Assembly (NCBI GenBank): GCA_004553545.1
Contig: SFLD01000004.1
Location: forward strand, 42,932-106,931
Origin: Clostridiales bacterium
GTDB lineage: Bacteria; Bacillota; Clostridia; Oscillospirales; Oscillospiraceae
DNA length: 64,000 nt
Direction: 5' to 3'
Shown: positions 18,130 to 27,360 of the stretch, in pieces
Layout: each line of letters starts with the position of its first letter
How positions within the stretch are numbered: position 1 is the stretch's first letter
Notes under the pieces: model-generated
What the model was told of the DNA's origin: nothing
The model's database searches: none
The model's input: the letters and a program-made list of their open reading frames with translations, nothing else
Program-made: the position numbers and the translations under genes

Positions 18130-18846
18130 TTACTCCTTTACGATCGTTCCGATTTTTTCGCCGCGCAGCACGCGGAGGATGTTGCGGGGGTCCTTCAGGG
18201 CAAAGAGCAGCACAGGGATGTGGTTATCCATGGAGAGAGAGGTGGCGGTGAAGTCCATCACCGAGAGATGGTTCGCCAGGATGTCGTCGTAGCTGATGCT
18301 GTCGTACTTCACGGCGGTGGGGTCCTTCACGGGATCCGCGGAGTAGACGCCGTCCACGTTCTTGGCCAGGAGGATGACGTCGGCGTTGATCTCCGCCGCC
18401 CGCAGCACCGCCGCCGTATCCGTGGAGAAGAAGGGACAGCCGGTGCCAGCGCCGAAGATGACGACCCGGCCCTTTTCCAGGTGCCGGATGGCCCGGGAGC
18501 GGATGTAAGGCTCCGCGATGGAGCTCATCTCCACCGCCGTCTGCACCCGGACGGGAATACCCTTCTGCTCGCAGACATCCGCCACCGCCAGGCAGTTCAT
18601 CACCGTGGCCAGCATGCCCATGTGGTCGGCCCGGGTGCGCTCCATCTTGCCGCCGGCGTTTCTGGCGCCCCGCCAGAAGTTGCCGCCGCCGATGACGATG
18701 CCCACCTGAACGCCCATGTCCACGCACTCTTTGATGACGTCGCAGACCTGGCCGATGACCTCGAAATCCAGACCCGTACCCTTGTCGCCGGACAGGGCCT
18801 CGCCGCTGATCTTCAGCAGCACCCGCTTGTATACCGGTTGATCCAT
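18130..18846 (-). CDS. pyrH: UMP kinase
   Basis: Phosphorylates UMP to UDP; 238 aa amino-acid-kinase fold. The N-terminal VLLKISGEALSGDKGTG and VVIGGGNFWRGA motifs bind phosphates. The ATG at 18846 is favoured because GGGAGG sits 9 nt upstream. In-frame ATGs at 18855 and 18921 are too close to that site or lie within the promoter. First gene of the long operon that runs to polC. Confidence 0.95.
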   Translation of the reverse strand: MDQPVYKRVLLKISGEALSGDKGTGLDFEVIGQVCDVIKECVDMGVQVGIVIGGGNFWRGARNAGGKMERTRADHMGMLATVMNCLAVADVCEQKGIPVRVQTAVEMSSIAEPYIRSRAIRHLEKGRVVIFGAGTGCPFFSTDTAAVLRAAEINADVILLAKNVDGVYSADPVKDPTAVKYDSISYDDILANHLSVMDFTATSLSMDNHIPVLLFALKDPRNILRVLRGEKIGTIVKE

Positions 18847-18893
18847 TGGAACCATCCTCCCGTCAGAAAAGTTTGATTTTTTCATACAGATGT

Positions 18894-18921
18894 ATTTTAC
18901 CGTATTTCTCCGCTTTTGCAA
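18894..18921 (-). promoter_or_regulatory. Promoter of the pyrH operon
   Basis: On the minus strand, TTGCAA (18916-18921) and TAAAAT (18894-18899) are 16 bp apart, with the -10 about 47 bp before the pyrH start. Likely drives pyrH through polC. Confidence 0.6.
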
Positions 18922-19052
18922 AGGGGGTATCTGCTCTTTTTCACCGAAAATTCAAAAAGCCCCCGGCCCGCTCCCCTCTTCCCGGCCTCCGGCGGCGGCT
19001 TTTCCCGGGAAAGGCGCCTTTTTTCGTCCCGTTTCGCCGCCGCAACCGATAT

Positions 19053-19096
19053 TTGACACCCGGGTGGTAGCTTTCCCGCCGGGGAGATGCTATGAT
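19053..19096 (+). promoter_or_regulatory. Possible promoter region with palindrome before the XRE gene
   Basis: TTGACA (19053-19058) runs into the perfect 10-bp palindrome CACCCGGGTG (19057-19066). A -10-like TATGAT lies at 19091-19096. The 32-bp distance is too long for one ordinary promoter, so at most one of the boxes is real. The palindrome is a candidate operator. The remaining 18922-19188 interval shows nothing else. Confidence 0.3.
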
Positions 19097-19188
19097 AGGG
19101 ACCGTGGAAGCCCTCCCCCGCCGTCCGCGGCGGCCGGTGGAAGGACGCTCCCCATTCTCAATTTTCAATTTCAAAGGAGGACTCCGCC

Positions 19189-20739
19189 ATGACCTTGGGC
19201 CAGCGGATCAGTGAATACCGGAAGAAGCTCGGCATCTCCCAGGAGGAGCTGGGTGCCCGGCTTGGCGTCAGCCGTCAGGCCGTCAGCAAGTGGGAGACGG
19301 ATATCGCCTCCCCGGATATGGAAAACCTCCTGGCCCTCAGCCGGGAGTTCGGCATCTCCGTGGCGGAGCTCACCGCCACCCCGGAGGAAACGCCTCCGGA
19401 GCCCCAGGCCCCGGAACCCTCCCCCACGGGAAAGGGCTTTCCCTGGAAGGGGCTCTGCTTCGCCCTGCTCGCCTGCGTCCTTGTTCTCGGGGCTCTCTGG
19501 TGGAACGCCCGGAGGAATGTGGAGCATCTTCCCAGTTCCTCCGCCCAGGGGGATCCCGACGGCCCCCAGACCGACTTTGCCCTGGTCTTTGACTGGATGG
19601 AGCCGCCGGAGTTTCTGGAGCTCGGGGAACAGAAGGAGGACTATCCCTTCGGCGTGGACCTTTTCCTCCAGGGGCCGGATACCGTGGTCACCGGGGACAA
19701 TGGCGAAACGGTCCACACCTTGGGGGATCTGAGCAAGGACCATTTCCGTCTCTCCTACACCCAGTATGAGGACGGCGGCCAGACCTACCGCATCCTGACC
19801 ATGTTGGAGTGCGTCGGCACCAAGGAGATCAGTACGCCCCGGGGCATCCACGTGGGCAGCACCAAGGCGGAGGTGGTGGGCGTCTACGGCATGGATCTTG
19901 TCTACTGTGTGAAGCAGGAATACGGCGAGCTTTTGACAGAGCATGACTACTACTATGCCTACCAACCTCAGGAAGCCTTCTCCCTGAGCCTGTGCTTTTT
20001 CATGAAGGACGGTCTCGTTGCCGGCATCCGGGTAGAGAACATGCAGGATCTGGGCAATGACGCCTACGCCGTGGATAACCTTTATACCTTCCCGATCCTC
20101 ACCAACGGTGACCCGGACTACTCCCACCGCCAGGACATCTATCAGGAGCCGGTGGACGCCACCCGGAGCGTCTACATTGCCTGGAACGCCCTCGTGACCC
20201 GGGAAAATCTCTCCGCCGAAGAGCGCTATGCCTACCGCCGGGACGTCTTTAGCAGCCTGCCGGAGATGGACTGGCAGGAGTTCATGCAGTTGGGCGGCTC
20301 CGATGATCCCGTTACGACGGCGGAGGCCTTCGCCGACTGGCTCCGGAATCAGGAGAGCTTTTCCGAGGGTGAGATCTACTACATCCAGCGGGGCTCCATG
20401 GCGAAGGGGCTGGACGGCGCTTACTCAGAGAACTATGACTCCATTCTGGCCGCCGCCCTTGCCTATGACCCGGTGGGCTTTGCAAAGCAGCTGGCCTATG
20501 ACTCCGGTGCGGACGAATCCCAGCTGCGCACCCACGTCCTGATGTCGGCCGCCTACGGCATCGACTATACCCCCACCCGTGCCAGCGCCGCCGTGGAAAA
20601 GCTGGACGCCGCCATCGGCACCAACGCCCTGACGGAGGAGGAGAACGCCTGGGCCAGGCTCCTGCGCTACTACCTGGCAAATCCCAACAACGGCGACTAC
20701 TCCGACTACCCCAAGACGCCAGAGGATCTTCCGGCCTGA
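19189..20739 (+). CDS. XRE-family HTH regulator with transmembrane segment and large ectodomain
   Basis: A 516-aa fusion. Residues about 5-60 are a typical XRE/Cro helix-turn-helix (ISQEELGARLGVSRQAVSKWE). A proline/glutamate-rich linker follows (65-80), then one membrane helix at about 87-105. Roughly 410 residues would lie outside the cell. The ectodomain is rich in acidic and aromatic residues and I do not recognise it. It looks like a one-component membrane sensor that may bind DNA while tethered. AAAGGAGG precedes the ATG, and a terminator follows. Confidence 0.82.
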   Translation: MTLGQRISEYRKKLGISQEELGARLGVSRQAVSKWETDIASPDMENLLALSREFGISVAELTATPEETPPEPQAPEPSPTGKGFPWKGLCFALLACVLVLGALWWNARRNVEHLPSSSAQGDPDGPQTDFALVFDWMEPPEFLELGEQKEDYPFGVDLFLQGPDTVVTGDNGETVHTLGDLSKDHFRLSYTQYEDGGQTYRILTMLECVGTKEISTPRGIHVGSTKAEVVGVYGMDLVYCVKQEYGELLTEHDYYYAYQPQEAFSLSLCFFMKDGLVAGIRVENMQDLGNDAYAVDNLYTFPILTNGDPDYSHRQDIYQEPVDATRSVYIAWNALVTRENLSAEERYAYRRDVFSSLPEMDWQEFMQLGGSDDPVTTAEAFADWLRNQESFSEGEIYYIQRGSMAKGLDGAYSENYDSILAAALAYDPVGFAKQLAYDSGADESQLRTHVLMSAAYGIDYTPTRASAAVEKLDAAIGTNALTEEENAWARLLRYYLANPNNGDYSDYPKTPEDLPA

Positions 20740-20741
20740 GA

Positions 20742-20774
20742 AAAAAGCGGAAAGCCCCCGGCTTTCCGCTTTTT
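20742..20774 (+). terminator. Terminator after the XRE gene
   Basis: AAAAAGCGGAAAGCC pairs with GGCTTTCCGCTTTTT around a short C-rich loop. The A- and T-runs on the two sides make it a strong intrinsic terminator. Confidence 0.85.
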
Positions 20775-20798
20775 CATACACTTTTCCCCGCCTGTCCC

Positions 20799-20827
20799 TT
20801 GCAAGTCCCGGCAAAGGGCGCTACAAT
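20799..20827 (+). promoter_or_regulatory. Promoter of the small coiled-coil gene
   Basis: TTGCAA (20799-20804) and TACAAT (20822-20827) with a 17-bp spacer, 32 bp before the start at 20859. Confidence 0.65.
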
Positions 20828-20858
20828 AGGGCCAAGAAAATCATCGGGAGGGACCGCT

Positions 20859-21212
20859 ATGAACGAGTACCGTGAGCGCATCCACCAGGCCGTCGGCAAG
20901 GCCGAAGAGCCTCTGCGGCTGCTGCAGTCTGGCAAGCTGGACCGCAAGACCGTCCTGACTGTCCTCCACAAGCTGGACTGGAGGAAGGCCGCCGTCGTGA
21001 CCTTGGGCACGGCGGCAGCGGCCTCCGCCGTGAGCGCTGCCGCCCAGCGCCGCTTCTACCAGGGCATCGTCTCCCGGGAGCTGAAGCGCCAGCTGGGCCC
21101 CCTGCGGGAGCAGCTGGACGAGATCCAGGCCGAGAACCGCCAGCTCCGCCGGGAGCTTTTGAAGGTGGAGGAGGAAGTCCAGGACCCCGCCCCCGAGACC
21201 CCCGAAGCCTGA
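20859..21212 (+). CDS. Small hypothetical membrane/coiled-coil protein
   Basis: A 117-aa protein of unknown function. The N-terminal half is charged (EYRERIHQAVGKAEEPLRLL). An alanine-rich stretch at about 45-65 (AAVVTLGTAAAASAVSAAA) may be one membrane helix. Residues about 75-110 form a clear heptad-type coiled coil (LGPLREQLDEIQAENRQLRR). The ATG at 20859 has GGGAGGG upstream, which rules out the longer frame from 20799. It is a single-gene unit with its own promoter and terminator. Confidence 0.75.
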   Translation: MNEYRERIHQAVGKAEEPLRLLQSGKLDRKTVLTVLHKLDWRKAAVVTLGTAAAASAVSAAAQRRFYQGIVSRELKRQLGPLREQLDEIQAENRQLRRELLKVEEEVQDPAPETPEA

Positions 21213-21218
21213 GAACAG

Positions 21219-21247
21219 AAGTCCCCCTCCGCTCCGGAGGGGGACTC
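21219..21247. terminator. Bidirectional terminator between convergent genes
   Basis: GTCCCCCTCCG (21221-21231) pairs perfectly with CGGAGGGGGAC (21235-21245). It lies between the small coiled-coil gene (+) and the EamA transporter gene (-). Confidence 0.75.
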
Positions 21248-21250
21248 TCT

Positions 21251-22150
21251 TCATTTCGCTTTCTCCGGCCGGCAGAGGAGGGTCAGTGCCGCCACGGTGA
21301 CGGCGAGGCCCAGCAGGTTCCAGAGGGAGGGATACTCCTGGAAGAACACGGCCCCGAAGAGGCAGGCCGCCGTGGGCTCGCCTCCGCTGGCCAGGATCGC
21401 CACCATGCCACCGTCCAGATAGAGCTGGGAGAGGGTATAGAGGGCGTAGGGCAGGATGGTGGTGAAGGCCGCGTGGGCCAGGGTGAAGACCGTGTTCCCC
21501 ACCGGTGCTTCCGCCAGGAAGGCTCCAAAGCTGCCCCAGTCCGTCAGGGGCAGCAGCACCAGGGAGATGGCCAGGATGCTGTAGAAGATGATGGTGAAGG
21601 TATCATAGCCCCGGTTGGAGGCCGTCTTGGAGAAGATGGCATAGAGGGCATAGAAGAAGGCCGACAGCACCCCCATGCCGATGCCGCCCCAGGACCACTG
21701 GAGCCCCGATCCCTCCAGCACGCCGCTGACGAGAAGGCAGCCCACCAGGGCCAGGGCCATGCAGCCCAGCTTCCGCGCGGTGATCTTCTCCCGGAAGAGC
21801 ACGGCGGAGAGCAGCATCACAAAGATGGGCGAGAGCCCCAGCAGCACCGCCGCGAGAGACATGCTGACGGTCCGGATGGCCTCGTTGTAGCAATAGTTCA
21901 GCCCCAGCATCCCCAGGATGCCGCTGCCGAGGAAGATCCAGAGGTCCTGCCAGCGCACCCGCAGGAGCTTGGGCTTCCAGCAGAGAAGGATGAGGAACAG
22001 GATCACCGCGCCCACGCACATCTTCGTCGCCAGGATGGTGTAGCTGTCCATGCCGAAGGCGTAGAGCTTGCGCACAAAGACCCCGGCCGAGCCCCACATG
22101 GCCCCCGCCAGGATGGGCAGCGCCGCGGTCCACTTTTTCCCTGCTTTCAT
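21251..22150 (-). CDS. DMT superfamily transporter (EamA family)
   Basis: A 299-aa membrane transporter with two EamA repeats and about ten helices. The first repeat opens at WTAALPILAGAMWGSAGVFVRKL, the second around WGGIGMGVLSAFFYALYAIFSK. Family members export or exchange amino acids and other metabolites; the substrate is unknown. AGGAGGATACGAT precedes the ATG and a good promoter lies upstream. Confidence 0.9.
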   Translation of the reverse strand: MKAGKKWTAALPILAGAMWGSAGVFVRKLYAFGMDSYTILATKMCVGAVILFLILLCWKPKLLRVRWQDLWIFLGSGILGMLGLNYCYNEAIRTVSMSLAAVLLGLSPIFVMLLSAVLFREKITARKLGCMALALVGCLLVSGVLEGSGLQWSWGGIGMGVLSAFFYALYAIFSKTASNRGYDTFTIIFYSILAISLVLLPLTDWGSFGAFLAEAPVGNTVFTLAHAAFTTILPYALYTLSQLYLDGGMVAILASGGEPTAACLFGAVFFQEYPSLWNLLGLAVTVAALTLLCRPEKAK

Positions 22151-22195
22151 ATCGTATCCTCCTATGGTCCCGTTGGTTTTTCACAGTCGAAAGAC

Positions 22196-22225
22196 AGTGT
22201 AGCACTCCCTCTCCCCGGAAGTCAA
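22196..22225 (-). promoter_or_regulatory. Promoter of the EamA transporter
   Basis: On the minus strand, TTGACT (22220-22225) and TACACT (22196-22201) with an 18-bp spacer, 46 bp before the start codon. Confidence 0.6.
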
Positions 22226-22256
22226 TCGTTTTCGCGGCTTTTTCCCCGGAATCGGC

Positions 22257-22295
22257 AAAAAGGCCCTGTCCGCCCGAGGCGGACAGGGCCTTTTT
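22257..22295 (-). terminator. Terminator after engB
   Basis: AAAAAGGCCCTGTCCGCC (22257-22274) pairs with GGCGGACAGGGCC (22278-22290), with T5 and A5 on the flanks. It ends the clpP-clpX-lon-engB unit and also shields the EamA promoter. Confidence 0.88.
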
Positions 22296-22302
22296 CATGC
22301 TC

Positions 22303-22896
22303 TCACTGGCTGCGCTGCGTCAGGAGGGAGATGAGCTCCTCCTTCCCCGTGCCCTTCTCGGCGGAGAAGGGCAGCAGCACGTCCTCCTCCCCCAGTTCCA
22401 GGGTCTCCCGGATGAGCTGGAGAGCGGGCTCCACCTGGCTTTTTTTCAGTTTGTCCAGCTTGTTGGCCACCACAATCTCCGGACAGCCGGACTGGCGGAA
22501 CCACTGGTGCATGGTGAGGTCGTTGGCAGTGGGCTGGTGCCGGATATCCACGATGAGGACTCCCCCCGTCAAGACCTCGCTCTCGGACTGAAAGAAGCTC
22601 TCCATGAGGCGGGCCCAGCGGGCCTTTTCCGCCTGACTGACCTTGGCGTATCCGTAGCCTGGAAGATCCACGAGGTAAGCCTTGCCGTCGATGCGGAAGT
22701 AGTTGATGTGGATCGTCTTGCCGGGGGACGCGCCCACGTAGGCCAGGTTTTTGCGCCCCACAAGGCGGTTGATGACCGAGGACTTCCCCACGTTGGATCG
22801 CCCGGCGAAGGCGAACTGGGGCAGACCGTCCCGCAGGAAGTCACCAGGCTTCCCAGCGGAGCGGACGAACTCCGGCTTGTTGAAATTCAGGGCCAT
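22303..22896 (-). CDS. engB: Ribosome biogenesis GTP-binding protein YsxC/EngB
   Basis: Essential GTPase for large-subunit assembly; 197 aa. The P-loop GRSNVGKSS is near residues 31-39. The G3 motif DLPGYGYAK and the G4 motif NKLDKL follow. It lies 10 bp after lon, the common Firmicutes lon-ysxC order. Confidence 0.96.
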   Translation of the reverse strand: MALNFNKPEFVRSAGKPGDFLRDGLPQFAFAGRSNVGKSSVINRLVGRKNLAYVGASPGKTIHINYFRIDGKAYLVDLPGYGYAKVSQAEKARWARLMESFFQSESEVLTGGVLIVDIRHQPTANDLTMHQWFRQSGCPEIVVANKLDKLKKSQVEPALQLIRETLELGEEDVLLPFSAEKGTGKEELISLLTQRSQ

Positions 22897-22906
22897 GACA
22901 TCCTCC

Positions 22907-25291
22907 TTACTGCCGCAGCACGGGCCGGGCGGGCTCTGCCACCGCCGGAACGAAGGCAGCCTCGGCAGGCTCCGCCGCGGCCTCCTCCCGGGGGCAGAGG
23001 GCGGCGGAGAGCACTTGGTCCACCGTGGTGACGGGGATAAAACGCAGGGCCTTCCGCACGGTCTGGTCGATGTCCTCCAGGTCCCGGACGTTGTCCTGGG
23101 GGATAAGGACGGTCTCCACGCCGTAGCGCAGGGCCGCCATGGTCTTCTCCTTCAGTCCGCCGATGGGCAGCACCCGGCCCCGGAGGGTCACCTCTCCGGT
23201 CATGGCGAGGCGGGCCCGGATCTTCCGCCCGGTGAGGGCAGAGCAAAGGGCGGTGGCGATGGCGATGCCGGCGGAGGGCCCGTCCTTGGGAACGGCTCCC
23301 TCCGGGAAGTGGATGTGGATGTCCTTGGTCTTATAGAAGTCCGCCGGGATGCCCAGCTCCCCGCAGCGGGTCCGGAGGCAACTGAGGGCCGCCTGGGCGG
23401 ATTCCTTCATCACATCGCCCAGGTTTCCGGTGAGTTCCAGCTTGCCGGAGCCCTCCATCACGTTGACCTCCACGGCCAGGATCTCGCCCCCCGCCTGGGT
23501 CCAGGCGAGGCCGTTCACCACGCCGATCTCCTCCCGCTCCGTGTGGAGGGATGGGGGGTAGGGCATGGGACCCAGCAGCTCAGGAAGGTCTTTCTCTGTA
23601 AAGGAGACCCGCTTGCCATCTCCGGAGACCAGCCGCATATCCGCCTTTCGGCAGAGGGCGCCCAACTGGCGCTCCAGCTGCCGGACGCCGCTCTCCCTCG
23701 TGTAGTCCCGGATGACGGCCCGGACGGCTCCCTCGCTGATCCGGAGCTGGCGGCGCGTCAGGCCGCTCTCCGCCATCTGCTTTGGCAGCAGGTGCCTGAT
23801 GGCGATCTGGAGCTTTTCCTCGTCGGTATAGCTGGAGAGCCGGATGAGCTCCATCCGGTCCAGCAGCGGGGCAGGAATGGTCTCCGTGGTGTTGGCGGTG
23901 GTGATGAACAGCACCCGGGAGAGGTCCACCGGGATCTCCAGGTAATGGTCCCGGAACGCAACGTTCTGCTCCCCGTCCAGCACCTCCAGCAGGGCGGAGG
24001 CCGGGTCGCCCCGGTAGTCATTGCCCAGCTTGTCGATCTCGTCCAGCAGCAGCAGGGGATTCATGGCCCCGCTGCGGGAGATGGCCTCAATGACCCGGCC
24101 CGGCATGGAGCCTATGTAGGTCTTCCGGTGGCCCCGGATGTCCGCCTCGTCCCGGACGCCGCCAAGACTCAGCCTTGCCAGCTTCCGGTTCGTCGCCTTG
24201 GCGGCACTCATGGCGATGGAGGTCTTGCCCACGCCAGGAGGGCCCACCAGACACAAGATCTGCGCCTTCCCGTTGGGGTTCATCTGCCGGACGGCGAGAG
24301 ACTCCAGGATGCGCTCCTTCACCTTCTCCAACCCGAAGTGGTCCCGCTCCAGAATTTTGCGGGCGGCCTCCACGTTGAGGCGCTCCTTGGTCTCCACGCC
24401 CCAGGGCATCTCCAGGCACACGTCCAGATAGTTCCGGGCCACCGCCGCCTCGGCGCTGCCGTAGGGCTGCCGGGCGATGCGGTCCACTTCCCGGAGAAGG
24501 TGCTTGCGGCTCTCCTCCGGCAGGGGCAAGGCCTCGATCCTCTGGCGGTAGTCCTCCAGCTCGTCCTCCTCGCCCAGCTCGTTCTGCATCACCCGGATCT
24601 GGGTCCGCAGGATCTGCTCCCGCTGGCCCCGCTCCAACTCCTGCCGGACCTTGCCCTCCATCTCCTTCTGGAGACTCAGGACCTCATTCTCCCGGGCCAG
24701 GAGCTCGTTGACCTGTTTCAGACGCCGGGAGGGGTCCCGCTCCTCCAGGACCTCCTGCTTCTCGTGGTAGCGGAAATCGCAGTTGTGGGCAATGAAGTCC
24801 GCCAGCGCACCGGGATCCCGGCTCTCCAGCACCATGGCCCGCGCCGCGTCCGAGACACCGCCCACCAGCTCCGCATAGGCCCCGAAGAGGATGGCGGTCC
24901 GCCGCAGCAGGGCCTCCACCCGGGGGCTCTGGCGGACCTCCGTCTCGCCCAGCTCCTCCACGTTGGCCTGGAGGTAAGGCTCCGTCTGCCACAGGCGGCA
25001 GAGCTTCGCCCGGCAGAAGCCGTCCACCAGGATGCGCACGGTGCTGCCGCTCATCTTCAGGATCTGCCGGATGGCGCAGACGGTACCCACCTCATAGAGA
25101 TCCCGCTCCTCCGGCGCCTCGGTGCCGATCTCCCGCTGGGTCACAAGGAAGATCCGCTGGTCCCCCTCCATGGCCTTTTCCAGGGCCCGGAGGGACACCT
25201 CCCGCTCCACATCGAAGCTCATGCTCATATGGGGGAAAACCGTCAGGCCCCGCAGGGCCAGGACGGGAAGATTCCAATTCATGCCTTCCAT
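22907..25291 (-). CDS. lon: ATP-dependent protease La (Lon)
   Basis: Cytoplasmic AAA+ serine protease, 794 aa. Order: N-terminal substrate-binding LON domain (from LPVLALRGLTVFPHM), AAA+ module with GPPGVGKTS and LLLLDEIDKL (about 345-425), and the C-terminal protease domain. The catalytic Ser is in KDGPSAGIAIATAL and the Lys lies about 40 residues later near GGLKEKTMAA. An in-frame ATG three codons later is an alternative start. Part of the clpP-clpX-lon protein-quality cluster. Confidence 0.96.
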   Translation of the reverse strand: MEGMNWNLPVLALRGLTVFPHMSMSFDVEREVSLRALEKAMEGDQRIFLVTQREIGTEAPEERDLYEVGTVCAIRQILKMSGSTVRILVDGFCRAKLCRLWQTEPYLQANVEELGETEVRQSPRVEALLRRTAILFGAYAELVGGVSDAARAMVLESRDPGALADFIAHNCDFRYHEKQEVLEERDPSRRLKQVNELLARENEVLSLQKEMEGKVRQELERGQREQILRTQIRVMQNELGEEDELEDYRQRIEALPLPEESRKHLLREVDRIARQPYGSAEAAVARNYLDVCLEMPWGVETKERLNVEAARKILERDHFGLEKVKERILESLAVRQMNPNGKAQILCLVGPPGVGKTSIAMSAAKATNRKLARLSLGGVRDEADIRGHRKTYIGSMPGRVIEAISRSGAMNPLLLLDEIDKLGNDYRGDPASALLEVLDGEQNVAFRDHYLEIPVDLSRVLFITTANTTETIPAPLLDRMELIRLSSYTDEEKLQIAIRHLLPKQMAESGLTRRQLRISEGAVRAVIRDYTRESGVRQLERQLGALCRKADMRLVSGDGKRVSFTEKDLPELLGPMPYPPSLHTEREEIGVVNGLAWTQAGGEILAVEVNVMEGSGKLELTGNLGDVMKESAQAALSCLRTRCGELGIPADFYKTKDIHIHFPEGAVPKDGPSAGIAIATALCSALTGRKIRARLAMTGEVTLRGRVLPIGGLKEKTMAALRYGVETVLIPQDNVRDLEDIDQTVRKALRFIPVTTVDQVLSAALCPREEAAAEPAEAAFVPAVAEPARPVLRQ

Positions 25292-25391
25292 GGCTTGTCC
25301 ATTCCTTTCTCAGGGATACCGGGGAAATACGCCGGAAGGGGCGCCCGCAGGCGTCCCTCCCGAAAACTGTCTGACTTTCGCTGACGGACGC

Positions 25392-26696
25392 TCACGCGCC
25401 TCTCCCGCTGCCGGGAGCGGCGTCCTTTCCGGGATTCAGCTTCACGGCGTAGTTCACCTTATTGGGGTCGTGGGTCAGCAGGGGTTCCCCCTTCCCTTCC
25501 ACGCAGTCCGCCGTGATCACGGCCTTGGTGACCGTGGGGTCCGAGGGGATCTCATACATGATGCCCGTCAGCAACCCCTCCATCACCGCCCGGAGACCTC
25601 GGGCGCCGATGTTCCGCTCAATGGCCTTGTCCGCCACGGCGTCCAGAGCCTCGGGGGTGAACTCCAGGTCCACCTCGTCGTACTCCATCAGCTTCTTGTA
25701 CTGCTTCACCAGGGCGTTCTTGGGCTCGGTGAGGATCTTCACCAGGTCCTCCCGGGTGAGGCTATTGAGGGAAGCGATCACCGGCAGGCGGCCCACCAGC
25801 TCGGGGATGATGCCGAACTTCAGCAGGTCATGGGGCTGCACCTGACGGAAGAGAGCACCCACGTCCTCGTCCTTCTTGCTGGCCACGGGGGCGTCAAAGC
25901 CGATGCTCTTGCTCTCCACCCGGCGGCGGATGATCTTGTCCAGGCCGTCAAAGGCGCCGCCGCAGATGAAGAGGATGTTCTTGGTGTTCACCTGGATGAA
26001 CTCCTGGTGGGGATGCTTGCGCCCGCCCTGGGGCGGCACGTTGGCAACGGTCCCCTCCACGATCTTGAGGAGCGCCTGCTGCACGCCCTCGCCGGAGACA
26101 TCCCGGGTGATAGAGGTATTCTCGCTCTTGCGGGCGATCTTATCGATCTCATCCACATAGATGATGCCGTGCTCCGCCCGCTCCACGTCGAAATCCGCCG
26201 CCTGCAGCAGCCGCAGCAGAATGTTCTCCACATCGTCGCCCACGTAGCCGGCCTCGGTGAGGGTGGTGGCATCTGCGATGGCGAAGGGCACCTTCAGGAT
26301 GCGGGCCAGGGTCTGGGCGAAGAGGGTCTTGCCGGAGCCGGTGGGACCGATGAGCAGGATGTTGCTCTTCTGCAGCTCCACATCGTCCCCGTCCCCGAAG
26401 TAGATGCGCTTATAGTGGTTGTAGACCGCCACGGAGAGGGCGATCTTGGCCGCGTCCTGGCCGATGACATACTCGTCCAGCACGGACTTGATCTCCTTGG
26501 GGGTGGGCAGCTGGTCGGGGATATCCTCCGTGATGGCGGTGTCCTCGTCCTCGAACTCCTCCCCCAGGATCCGCATGCAAAGCTGCACGCACTCATCGCA
26601 GATCCGGACCCCGGGGCCCTGGATCATGCGGTGGACCTGCTGCTCGTGCTTGCCGCAGAAGGAGCAGCGAAGGGATTTCTTTGCGTCGTCACTCAT
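25392..26696 (-). CDS. clpX: ATP-dependent Clp protease ATP-binding subunit ClpX
   Basis: Unfoldase that feeds substrates to ClpP; 434 aa. The N-terminal zinc-binding domain has four cysteines (C11, C14, C33, C36). The AAA+ part has Walker A GPTGSGKTLF near 120 and Walker B IIYVDEIDKI near 185. clpP lies 34 bp upstream and lon 100 bp downstream on the same strand. Confidence 0.97.
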   Translation of the reverse strand: MSDDAKKSLRCSFCGKHEQQVHRMIQGPGVRICDECVQLCMRILGEEFEDEDTAITEDIPDQLPTPKEIKSVLDEYVIGQDAAKIALSVAVYNHYKRIYFGDGDDVELQKSNILLIGPTGSGKTLFAQTLARILKVPFAIADATTLTEAGYVGDDVENILLRLLQAADFDVERAEHGIIYVDEIDKIARKSENTSITRDVSGEGVQQALLKIVEGTVANVPPQGGRKHPHQEFIQVNTKNILFICGGAFDGLDKIIRRRVESKSIGFDAPVASKKDEDVGALFRQVQPHDLLKFGIIPELVGRLPVIASLNSLTREDLVKILTEPKNALVKQYKKLMEYDEVDLEFTPEALDAVADKAIERNIGARGLRAVMEGLLTGIMYEIPSDPTVTKAVITADCVEGKGEPLLTHDPNKVNYAVKLNPGKDAAPGSGRGA

Positions 26697-26730
26697 GCTA
26701 TTACCTCGAAAAAAGTGGATGCCGCTCTCC

Positions 26731-27312
26731 TCAGCGCTTGTAGATGACCTTGTCCACGAGGCCGTATTCCCTGGCCTCCTCGGCGGTCATCCAGTTGTCC
26801 CGCTCGGAGTCGGCCTTCACCTGCTCCGGGGTCTTGCCGGTGTTCTCAGAGAGGATGCGGTTCATGCGCTGCTTGATCTTCAGGAAGTGCTCCACGTCGA
26901 TCTCCATGTCCGTGACCTTACCCTGGGTCCCGGCGGAGGGCTGGTGGATCATCACCTCGGCGTTGGGCAGGGCGATGCGCTTGCCCTTGGCGCCGGAAGA
27001 GAGCAGGAAGGCGCCCATGCTGGCGGCCATGCCCACGCAGATGGTGGACACGTCGCACTTGATATACTGCATGGTGTCGTAGATGGCCATCCCCGCAGTG
27101 ACAGAGCCGCCGGGGGAGTTGATATAGAGCTGGATGTCCTTGTCCGGGTCCTGGGCCTCCAGGTAGAGGAGCTGCGCCACCACGAGGCTTGCGGTGGTGT
27201 CGTTGACCTCCTCCCCCAGGAAGATGATCCGGTCGTTCAGCAGGCGGGAGAAAATGTCATAAGACCGCTCCCCGCGGCTGGTCTGCTCCACAACATAGGG
27301 TACTAAACTCAT
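26731..27312 (-). CDS. clpP: ATP-dependent Clp protease proteolytic subunit ClpP
   Basis: Serine peptidase that assembles with ClpX; 193 aa. The catalytic Ser is in GMAASMGAFLLSSG (about residue 97) and the His in VMIHQPSAGTQG (about 122); the catalytic Asp follows later. ACGGAGGAATCGCAA precedes the ATG. A long hairpin lies between it and tig. Confidence 0.97.
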   Translation of the reverse strand: MSLVPYVVEQTSRGERSYDIFSRLLNDRIIFLGEEVNDTTASLVVAQLLYLEAQDPDKDIQLYINSPGGSVTAGMAIYDTMQYIKCDVSTICVGMAASMGAFLLSSGAKGKRIALPNAEVMIHQPSAGTQGKVTDMEIDVEHFLKIKQRMNRILSENTGKTPEQVKADSERDNWMTAEEAREYGLVDKVIYKR

Positions 27313-27360
27313 TTGCGATTCCTCCGTTCGTTTCTACCCCGGCGGAAGGCCGGGATAAAC

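Noticed and set aside
19053..19096. TTGACA and TATGAT as one promoter
   Set aside because: The spacer would be 32 bp, far outside the working range. Kept only as a low-confidence region.
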